DNA of 10,336 bases from an uncultured Oscillospiraceae bacterium (GTDB taxonomy: Bacteria; Bacillota; Clostridia; Oscillospirales; Oscillospiraceae), in contig CANQZF010000040.1 in NCBI GenBank assembly GCA_947628265.1, positions 1-10,336 on the forward strand. The letters are read 5' to 3'. The position numbers were made by a program, and so were the translations under genes. Below, in pieces: positions 5,851-10,336 of this stretch. Positions within the stretch are counted from its first letter, which is position 1. Every line of letters begins with the position of its first letter. The notes under the pieces were generated by a model. It had not been told where the DNA came from. It did no database searches and worked only from the letters and a program-made list of their open reading frames with translations.

Positions 5851-6339
5851 TCACTGCTGGGCGTCCCGCTGAGGCATGGCGGCGGCGGAGGCGGAGCGGA
5901 AGCGGGTGCGGGAGCTGTGGACCTCGTTGAGGGCCTCGGAAATGGCCTCCTCGGTGCGACGGAGGGCGTCGTCGGCGTAGTCGTTGGCCACGCGCTTGAG
6001 CTCGTTGGACTTGGACTCGGCGGCGGAGATGATCTCGTTGGCCCTCTGCTTGGCGGCCCGGACGATCTCCTCCTGGTCCACCATCTGGCGGGCCCGCTGC
6101 TCGGCCACCTTGCGCATGGACTCGGCCTCCCGCTTGGCGTTGCTGATATACTCGGCGCGGGAGGAGACGAGCCGCTTGGCCTCGGCGATCTCCCCGGGGA
6201 GCTGGGCCTTGATCTCGTCCAGGAGGTCCAGCACCTTATCCCGCTCGATGACGCATTTCTCGGCGCCCAGGGGCAGGCCCCACGCCTCCGTCACCATGTT
6301 ATAGAGCATATCGATAAGCTCCATTACGTCGTTGCCCAT
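5851..6339 (-). CDS. Coiled-coil protein of unknown function (DivIVA / ATP synthase-b-like composition)
   Basis: The 162-aa protein is soluble and almost wholly helical. An N-terminal segment of about 45 residues (MGNDVMELIDMLYNMVTEAW...) leads into a long charged Ala/Glu/Arg-rich coiled coil, about residues 40-145, with no transmembrane segment. The tail is Gln/Arg/Ala-rich and ends RDAQQ. Similar proteins next to coaD in Clostridia are, as I recall, often labelled simply ATPase because of resemblance to V-type or F-type stalk subunits. No nucleotide-binding motif is visible, so that label is not supported here. It is the last gene of the operon, 30 nt after coaD. The ribosome binding site (AAGGA, about 10 nt from the ATG) is weak. 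A DivIVA-like scaffold role is possible but unproven. Confidence 0.75.
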   Translation of the reverse strand: MGNDVMELIDMLYNMVTEAWGLPLGAEKCVIERDKVLDLLDEIKAQLPGEIAEAKRLVSSRAEYISNAKREAESMRKVAEQRARQMVDQEEIVRAAKQRANEIISAAESKSNELKRVANDYADDALRRTEEAISEALNEVHSSRTRFRSASAAAMPQRDAQQ

Positions 6340-6369
6340 ATCTTTGTCGTCCTTTCTTTTATGTAGATG

Positions 6370-6864
6370 TTATAAATTTTCCTTATCGATGGCCAGCCGC
6401 GTGAGAACATCCTCGGCGATCTCCCGGGGGACCACCCTGGAGATGTCCGCCCGGTACATGGCCATCTCCCGGGCGATGGTGGAGGAGAGGTAGGTATATT
6501 TCTCGTCGGCGGTGAGGAAGACCGTCTCGATCTCCGGCGAGAGCTTCTTGTTGAGGAGGGCGATTTGGAACTCCATCTCGAAGTCCGAGACGGCCCGGAG
6601 GCCCTTGACGATGAAGGTGGCGCCGTGGGCCCGGGCGAAGTCCACCAGAAGCCCGTTGCAGGAGTCCACCTCCACGTTCCCGTACTTGCCGATGACCCGC
6701 CGCACGAAGTCCACCCGCTCCTCGATGGTGAAGTGGGGCTTTTTCGAGGAATTCACCGCCACGCAGACATACACCTTGTCGAAAATGCGGGAGGCACGCT
6801 TGATGATGTTTAAATGACCCAGGGTGATGGGGTCGAAGCTCCCGGGGTAGACGGCAATTTTCAT
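6370..6864 (-). CDS. coaD: Phosphopantetheine adenylyltransferase
   Basis: CoaD transfers AMP from ATP to 4'-phosphopantetheine to make dephospho-CoA, the penultimate step of coenzyme A synthesis in the cytosol. The 164 aa match the usual length (about 160). The nucleotidyltransferase signature is complete: G8-S-F-D-P-I-T-L-G-H17 at the N-terminus, K87-G-L-R90 in the middle and L126-S-S-T-I-A-R132 near the end. The ATG at 6864-6862 lies 4 nt after the rsmD stop, with GAGG about 10 nt upstream. The rsmD-coaD pairing is very common in bacteria and supports both calls. Confidence 0.97.
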   Translation of the reverse strand: MKIAVYPGSFDPITLGHLNIIKRASRIFDKVYVCVAVNSSKKPHFTIEERVDFVRRVIGKYGNVEVDSCNGLLVDFARAHGATFIVKGLRAVSDFEMEFQIALLNKKLSPEIETVFLTADEKYTYLSSTIAREMAMYRADISRVVPREIAEDVLTRLAIDKENL

Positions 6865-6868
6865 GGTT

Positions 6869-7408
6869 TCATGACCTCGTGATGGTGGTGAGCTTTATGC
6901 GCCCGTAGGTGTACTCCCGGACGCGAAACCTGTCCTCCGGCAGCTCCGGCAGGACGCGGCTCACGTCGCTCTCACACACAATTATACCATTTTCCCGCAA
7001 TATGTCAAACCCCTTGATGAGATTTAACGCTTTTTCCAAAAGCTCCGAGGCGTAGGGCGGGTCCAGAAGGACGATGTCGAAGCCCCGGGCGGACTCCAAA
7101 TAGGCGATGGAGTCGCTCTTCACCACCTTCGCCCGGGCCTCCAGACCCGTGGCGCGGAGGTTTTCCGTGACGAGCCGGATGGCCTCCGGGGACTTGTCCA
7201 CAAAGACGCAGCTCTCCGCCCCTCGGCTCAAGGCCTCAATGCCCAGCTGTCCCGTGCCGGCAAAGAGGTCTAAGACATGCTTGCCGGGGACGTCAAACTG
7301 GATGATATTGAAGATGGCCTCCTTCACCTTGTCGGTGGTGGGCCGGATGTCGTAATTGGAGGGCTCCCGCAGCTTTCTGCCCCGGGCGGAGCCGGTGATA
7401 ACTCTCAT
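6869..7408 (-). CDS. rsmD: 16S rRNA (guanine966-N2)-methyltransferase
   Basis: RsmD is the SAM-dependent enzyme that methylates N2 of G966 in 16S rRNA of the small ribosomal subunit. The 179-aa protein begins MRVITGSARGRKLREP, typical of the family. It carries the SAM-binding motif I, V45-L-D-L-F-A-G-T-G53, and the catalytic motif D116-P-P-Y119 of N-methyltransferases acting on exocyclic amines. Its ATG overlaps the uvrC stop codon by 4 nt (ATGA), a sign of coupled translation, and coaD follows after 4 nt. Confidence 0.96.
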   Translation of the reverse strand: MRVITGSARGRKLREPSNYDIRPTTDKVKEAIFNIIQFDVPGKHVLDLFAGTGQLGIEALSRGAESCVFVDKSPEAIRLVTENLRATGLEARAKVVKSDSIAYLESARGFDIVLLDPPYASELLEKALNLIKGFDILRENGIIVCESDVSRVLPELPEDRFRVREYTYGRIKLTTITRS

Positions 7409-9234
7409 AATTTCTTCTCCCCGTTGTGGAAGTGTTCATAGACCGCCCGGGCCGTATTTTTCGGCACGGCGGCGCAAAGCTCCTCTAAGCTCGCGGCCTC
7501 GATGGCCTTTATGCTCTTGAAGGTTTTGAGAAGCTGGGCCTTTCTCGCCTCCCCCACCCCGGGGATGCCGTCCAGCTTCGATTTTTTCACCCGCTTGGAC
7601 TGTAAGGAGCGGTGGAACTCGATGGCGAAGCGGTGGGTCTCCTCTTGGATATTGCCGATAAAGGCGAAGACGGCGGGGTTTGCCTGGATGGAGATCTCCT
7701 GCCCCTCCGGGGTGATGAGGGCCCGGGTGCGGTGGCGGTCGTCCTTCACCATGCCGAAGGTGGGCACGTCCGCCCCGGCGTCTCTCATGGCCTCCCGGGC
7801 GGCGGAGGCGTGCTTGTCGCCGCCGTCGATCAAAAGAAGGTCCGGCAGGGTCCCGAAGCTCACGTCCCCGGAGGCGTACCGGGCAAAGCGCCGGCCCACG
7901 GCCTCCCGCATGGAGCCGTAGTCGTCCTGGCCCTCCACAGTCTTCATTTTAAACTTCTTATACTCGCTCTTTTTGGGCTTGCCGTCCACGAATACCACCA
8001 TGGACGCCACAATGTCGTCGGCGCCGGTGTTGGAGATGTCGAAGGACTCGATCCGCCCCGGCGTCCCCGGAAGTCCCAACGCGTCCCGGAGCCACTGGGC
8101 GGTCTTGGAGACGCGCTCCTCCTTTGTGGTGACGCGCTCCACCTCCTCCCGGGCGTTCTCCTGGGCGGCGGACAGGAACTCCCGGTACATCCCACGCTGG
8201 GGGACGGTGAGCTGCACCGCGTGGCCGGCCTTTTCCGTAAGAAATTGGCCCAGCTCCTCCATGTCCTCCGTCTCCACCGGCAGGAGGATGCGGGAGGGGA
8301 TGAGCTCCGCGTCATAATAGTATTGCCGCACGAGGAGCGAAAGCCCCTCGGTAAAATCTCCCAACGGGTCCTCGATGAGCTCCGCGTCCTTGGCCAAAAG
8401 CTGTCCCTGGACGTAGTGGAGGACGGCGAAAGCGGAGCGCACCTCCCCCTCGAAATACCCCACGGCGTCGGTGTCGGAGGCGCCCTTGTTGAGGACCGTC
8501 TGGCGGGTCTCCAAAAGCTCCAGGGCGCGCACGGTGTCCCGGAGCCTGGCGGCCTCCTCAAATCTAAGCTCCTCGGCGGCCTCAGTCATCCGCTCCGTCA
8601 GGTCCCGGGTGAGTTCCCGGCCCTTGCCCCGGAGGACCATGACGGCCTCGTCCACTCTGGCCCTGTACTCCTCCTCGGAGAGCGCGCCCCGGCACCAGGC
8701 GTCGCAGACGCCCATGTGGTGGTTAAGGCAGGGCCGCTCCCGCCCCAGGTCCCGAGGGAAGCGCCGGGAACAGGTGGGCAGCTTCAGCGCTTTCAAAAGG
8801 AGCTCCAGCGCCGCCTTGGTGTTGCCCCGGGAGCCGAAGGGCCCAAAATATTCCGCTCCGTCCTTGGCCCTCTTGGAGGCGATGGAGAAGCGCGGGTAGG
8901 GGCTCTTCACGTCCAGACGCACAAAGGGGTAGCCCTTGTCGTCCTTCAAAAGGATATTATATTTCGGGGAGTAGTGCTTGATGAGGGAGTTTTCCAGCAC
9001 CAGCGCCTCAAACTCGGACTTGGCGATGATGACCTCAAAATCCTTGATATTGGAGATCATGGCCTCGGTCTTTAAATTGTGGGACCCGTGGAAATAGGAG
9101 CTGACCCGGTTTTTCAGCGCCTTGGCCTTGCCCACGTAAATGACCGTACCGTCCTCGGCGTGCATGATGTAGCACCCGGGCTTCAAGGGCAGGGCGTTGG
9201 CCTTCTCCCGGAGGGTGTCGAGGTTGGGGTTCAT
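7405..9234 (-). CDS. uvrC: UvrABC excinuclease subunit C
   Basis: UvrC makes both incisions around a DNA lesion during nucleotide excision repair. The 609 aa are full length. In order there are: a GIY-YIG nuclease domain (about 13-95; G20-C-Y22, V31-I-Y-V-G-K, R43, E81) for the 3' cut; four cysteines, C155, C169, C177 and C181, in the pattern of the UvrC iron-sulfur cluster; a UVR helix pair that contacts UvrB (about 205-240); an RNase H-like nuclease domain for the 5' cut, with D399 in SFDISN, D470 in LLIDGG and H534 in EETHRFA; and C-terminal helix-hairpin-helix motifs (about 553-590, GIPGVGEARKAQLL). The ATG at 9234-9232 has AAAGGAG about 8 nt upstream. It is the first gene of the operon with rsmD and coaD. 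No promoter is obvious upstream. Confidence 0.98.
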   Translation of the reverse strand: MNPNLDTLREKANALPLKPGCYIMHAEDGTVIYVGKAKALKNRVSSYFHGSHNLKTEAMISNIKDFEVIIAKSEFEALVLENSLIKHYSPKYNILLKDDKGYPFVRLDVKSPYPRFSIASKRAKDGAEYFGPFGSRGNTKAALELLLKALKLPTCSRRFPRDLGRERPCLNHHMGVCDAWCRGALSEEEYRARVDEAVMVLRGKGRELTRDLTERMTEAAEELRFEEAARLRDTVRALELLETRQTVLNKGASDTDAVGYFEGEVRSAFAVLHYVQGQLLAKDAELIEDPLGDFTEGLSLLVRQYYYDAELIPSRILLPVETEDMEELGQFLTEKAGHAVQLTVPQRGMYREFLSAAQENAREEVERVTTKEERVSKTAQWLRDALGLPGTPGRIESFDISNTGADDIVASMVVFVDGKPKKSEYKKFKMKTVEGQDDYGSMREAVGRRFARYASGDVSFGTLPDLLLIDGGDKHASAAREAMRDAGADVPTFGMVKDDRHRTRALITPEGQEISIQANPAVFAFIGNIQEETHRFAIEFHRSLQSKRVKKSKLDGIPGVGEARKAQLLKTFKSIKAIEAASLEELCAAVPKNTARAVYEHFHNGEKKL

Positions 9235-9288
9235 AGGCGGGGCTCCTTTCGTTGGGGATTGAAGGGGGTGCAGTGGTGGACGGGGGAC

Positions 9289-9310
9289 GGGCCGATGTGG
9301 TCATCGGCCC
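9289..9310. repeat. Inverted repeat near uvrC
   Basis: GGGCCGATG (9289-9297) and CATCGGCCC (9302-9310) form a 9-bp perfect stem with a 4-nt loop. I recall similar hairpins preceded by GGTGGACGGGGGAC-like sequence between genes of Oscillospiraceae, but no search was possible. Confidence 0.7.
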
Positions 9311-9370
9311 CTACGGCGTGTTGAAAGCGCGCCGCACCAGCGAGGCGCGAGGCGCAAAGCGCCAGCGCCA

Positions 9371-9515
9371 GCGGACGTAGACGCTGGTCTGACGATTACC
9401 ACACGACAAGCACCCAGGCAGCGCGGCGGAGGGTAGAAGCAGAGACTTTCGTCTATGACCCAGGCAGCGGCGCCCGAATTTATAATTCGGGCTTGCGCGG
9501 ACGTAGACGCTTGTC
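9371..9515. repeat. Pair of 19-bp direct repeats with a second internal repeat pair
   Basis: GCGGACGTAGACGCTGGTC (9371-9389) recurs at 9497-9515 with one mismatch (T for the second G of TGG). Between them ACCCAGGCAGCG occurs twice (9412-9423 and 9458-9469). The arrangement suggests a partly duplicated element. Confidence 0.7.
9472..9492. repeat. Short palindromic hairpin
   Basis: GCCCGAATT (9472-9480) and AATTCGGGC (9484-9492) give a 9-bp stem with a 3-nt loop. A second palindrome, ATCCGCGCGGAT, lies at 9527-9538. Confidence 0.65.
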
Positions 9516-9630
9516 AATTCGATCACATCCGCGCGGATATGGTTCCTCCCGTGTGTATCGTCCACCACCGCGGGAGCCGACCCGCCAGTATAACGTAGAG
9601 ACCCGAAGCTACAGAGCACCCAAGGGGGTT

Positions 9631-9651
9631 CCAAGGGGCAGTGCCCCTTGG
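9631..9651. repeat. Short palindromic hairpin
   Basis: CCAAGGGGC (9631-9639) and GCCCCTTGG (9643-9651) form a 9-bp stem with a 3-nt loop. No T-tract follows directly on either strand, so I do not call it a terminator. Confidence 0.65.
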
Positions 9652-9668
9652 CCGCTTTTCTCCCTTTG

Positions 9669-9710
9669 CTACTTTCCCATCTTTTGGCGGGACAAAAGAT
9701 GGGAAAGTAG
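9669..9710. repeat. Large 18-bp-stem inverted repeat
   Basis: The arms at 9669-9686 (CTACTTTCCCATCTTTTG) and 9693-9710 are perfectly complementary across all 18 bp around the 6-nt loop GCGGGA. This is the strongest hairpin in the window. It lacks a following U-tract and looks like a dispersed intergenic palindrome. It is followed at once by a smaller stem, GCCGCCC/GGGCGGC (9716-9722/9726-9732). Confidence 0.8.
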
Positions 9711-9722
9711 ATCCCGCCGCCC

Positions 9723-9802
9723 AAAGGGCGGCATCCCTTTTAAAACCCCCGGAGGGCCCCCGCCGCTAAAAAGGGCGGCAACCTTTTAAAACCCCCGGAG
9801 GG
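9723..9802. repeat. Tandem pair of 33-34-bp repeats
   Basis: Copy one (9723-9756) and copy two (9770-9802) share AAAGGGCGGCA, then a short variable stretch (TCCC or ACC), then TTTTAAAACCCCCGGAGGG. The last 15 bases also occur at 615-629 in the M56 operon terminator. Confidence 0.75.
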
Positions 9803-9833
9803 ATGGGGCCATTTTGCACGAATAAAACGTCTG

Positions 9834-9883
9834 AATTGCAAATCTCCTATGTCTAATGCTCCAAATATGCGAAATTTGCAATT
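9834..9883. promoter_or_regulatory. Candidate glnA operator: widely spaced inverted repeat
   Basis: AATTGCAAAT (9834-9843) and ATTTGCAATT (9874-9883) are perfectly inverted 10-bp arms. Their centres are 40 bp apart, close to four helical turns. The right arm ends 6 bp before the -35 of the distal glnA promoter. A further TTTGCA is at 9813-9818. It does not look like the GlnR/TnrA site (TGTNA-N7-TNACA), so the regulator is unknown. Confidence 0.5.
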
Positions 9884-9889
9884 ATTTGA

Positions 9890-9918
9890 TTGACAGCTTT
9901 CCTGAACCGTCATATAAT
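9890..9918 (+). promoter_or_regulatory. Distal glnA promoter P1
   Basis: Perfect TTGACA (9890-9895) and perfect TATAAT (9913-9918) are separated by 17 bp. Transcription should start near 9925, directly at the base of the hairpin that follows. Confidence 0.85.
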
Positions 9919-9926
9919 GTGCCGTG

Positions 9927-9969
9927 AAGAGCAACGGGGCTTTTGATGAAAAACTCCGTTGCTCTTTTT
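9927..9969 (+). terminator. Terminator-like hairpin between the glnA promoters
   Basis: AAGAGCAACGG (9927-9937) pairs with CCGTTGCTCTT (9956-9966), and the run TTTTT (9965-9969) follows, so it has the form of an intrinsic terminator. The inner sequence can add TTTT/AAAA pairing. A transcript from P1 would meet this hairpin within the first few nucleotides and could end as an RNA of about 45 nt. It could be a leader attenuator, a tiny RNA gene, or simply a barrier to read-through. I see no loop that clearly fits the ANTAR antitermination motif. Confidence 0.6.
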
Positions 9970-9987
9970 CAGGTTCTATGCTACAAT
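9959..9987 (+). promoter_or_regulatory. Proximal glnA promoter P2 (predicted)
   Basis: TTGCTC (9959-9964) lies 17 bp from TACAAT (9982-9987), and the -10 is preceded by TG one base upstream (9979-9980), an extended -10. The -35 sits inside the 3' arm of the hairpin. Transcripts from P2 would start near 9994 and bypass the terminator-like structure. Confidence 0.55.
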
Positions 9988-10022
9988 ACGAACAATCGTT
10001 ATAAATCGAAAGGAGCTTTCCC

Positions 10023-10336
10023 ATGAGTCATTACACCAAGGAAGACATCATCCGCATGGTAGAGGAGCAGGACGTAGAGTTTATTCGTATGCAGTTCACC
10101 GACATCTTCGGCCAGCTCAAGAACGTCGCCATCACCAAGAGCCAGATTCAGAAGGCTGTGAACAACCAGATAATGATCGACGGAAGCTCCATCGAGGGCT
10201 TTGTGCGTATCCATGAGTCCGACCAGTACCTCTATCCCGACCTCGACAGCTTCACCGTTCTGCCCTGGCGTCCCCAGTACGGCAAGGTGGCGCGGCTCAT
10301 CTGCGACGTCTACAACCCCGACGGCACCCCCTTCGT
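10023..10336 (+). CDS. glnA: Type I glutamine synthetase (C-terminus off the right edge)
   Basis: Glutamine synthetase joins ammonia to glutamate using ATP, the main entry of nitrogen into metabolism. The 104 complete visible codons begin MSHYTKEDIIRMVEEQDVEF. They cover most of the N-terminal beta-Grasp domain, including R-M-Q-F-T-D-I-F-G near residue 22, the M-I-D-G-S-S-I-E-G-F segment at about 50-60 and the stretch ending D-V-Y-N-P-D-G-T-P-F. The sequence resembles the Firmicutes GSI-alpha form of about 440 aa; the catalytic domain is outside the window. The ATG has AAAGGAG 7 nt upstream (10009-10015). It is transcribed divergently from uvrC and preceded by two predicted promoters with a hairpin between them. 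Confidence 0.96.
   Translation, partial: MSHYTKEDIIRMVEEQDVEFIRMQFTDIFGQLKNVAITKSQIQKAVNNQIMIDGSSIEGFVRIHESDQYLYPDLDSFTVLPWRPQYGKVARLICDVYNPDGTPF

Larger units (their letters stand above)
9235..9833. other. Non-coding repeat-rich stretch upstream of uvrC and glnA
   Basis: I find no credible gene in about 600 bp between the divergent uvrC and glnA transcription units. The only long ORF, on the minus strand at 9311-9724, reads through hairpins and repeats and has the composition of translated repeat DNA. The stretch holds at least six inverted repeats and three pairs of direct repeats. I suspect multicopy intergenic elements of this genus. Confidence 0.65.

Noticed and set aside
7612..9075. 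487-aa ORF on the plus strand
   Set aside because: It is the antisense shadow of uvrC, caused by high GC at third positions. The minus-strand frame has the complete set of UvrC domains and catalytic residues.
9495..9534. Possible tRNA: GCGCGGA ... TTCGATC ... TCCGCGC
   Set aside because: The ends pair over 7 bp and a TTCGATC lies before the 3' end, but the span is only 40 nt with no D-arm, anticodon arm or T-stem. It fits a repeat hairpin better.
9311..9724. 137-aa ORF on the minus strand in the intergenic stretch
   Set aside because: It runs through several perfect hairpins and direct repeats, has Arg/Ser/Cys-rich composition with a repeated TSVYVR that comes from the 19-bp DNA repeat, and shows no convincing ribosome binding site or domain.
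9927..9969. ANTAR-type antitermination leader in front of glnA
   Set aside because: Only one hairpin is present, and its loop does not show the six-nucleotide A-first, G-fourth pattern of the two-hairpin ANTAR target. The structure is reported as an unassigned terminator-like hairpin.

Overview
The window looks like chromosomal DNA from a Gram-positive Clostridia-type bacterium with moderately high GC, most like the Oscillospiraceae (Flavonifractor/Oscillibacter/Intestinimonas type). That placement is inference. It rests on strong AGGAGG ribosome binding sites, TTGACA/TATAAT-like promoters with 17-bp spacers, Firmicutes-type proteins (BlaI/M56 pair, MraZ with its operator, type I glutamine synthetase) and GC-rich intergenic hairpin repeats of a style I associate with that family. 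I ran no search.

Layout, left to right. (1) 1-370, minus strand: mraZ, the first gene of a division and cell-wall (dcw) cluster that continues off the left edge, with a well-formed promoter and a two-copy MraZ box. (2) 371-669: control region plus the terminator of the next operon. (3) 670-5705, minus strand: a two-gene operon of a BlaI/MecI-family repressor and an exceptionally large (1551 aa) BlaR1/MecR1-type M56 membrane metalloprotease. Its long extracytoplasmic part consists of two successive tandem duplications and shows no obvious penicillin-binding domain. The operon promoter is covered by a perfect 10+9+10 dyad operator. (4) 5793-9234, minus strand: a compact housekeeping operon uvrC-rsmD-coaD-coiled-coil gene, closed by a strong terminator. 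(5) 9235-10022: a 788-bp non-coding stretch. Its left two thirds are a mosaic of hairpins and short direct repeats. Its right third is the glnA control region, with two promoters, a terminator-like hairpin between them and an upstream inverted repeat. (6) 10023-10336, plus strand: the start of glnA, running off the right edge.

How the genes work together. BlaI probably represses its own operon. The M56 protein probably senses something outside the membrane and inactivates BlaI by cleavage, by analogy with BlaR1-BlaI and MecR1-MecI. No effector gene is linked in the window, so its targets are probably elsewhere. The most unusual content is the duplicated ectodomain of this sensor and the hairpin between the glnA promoters.
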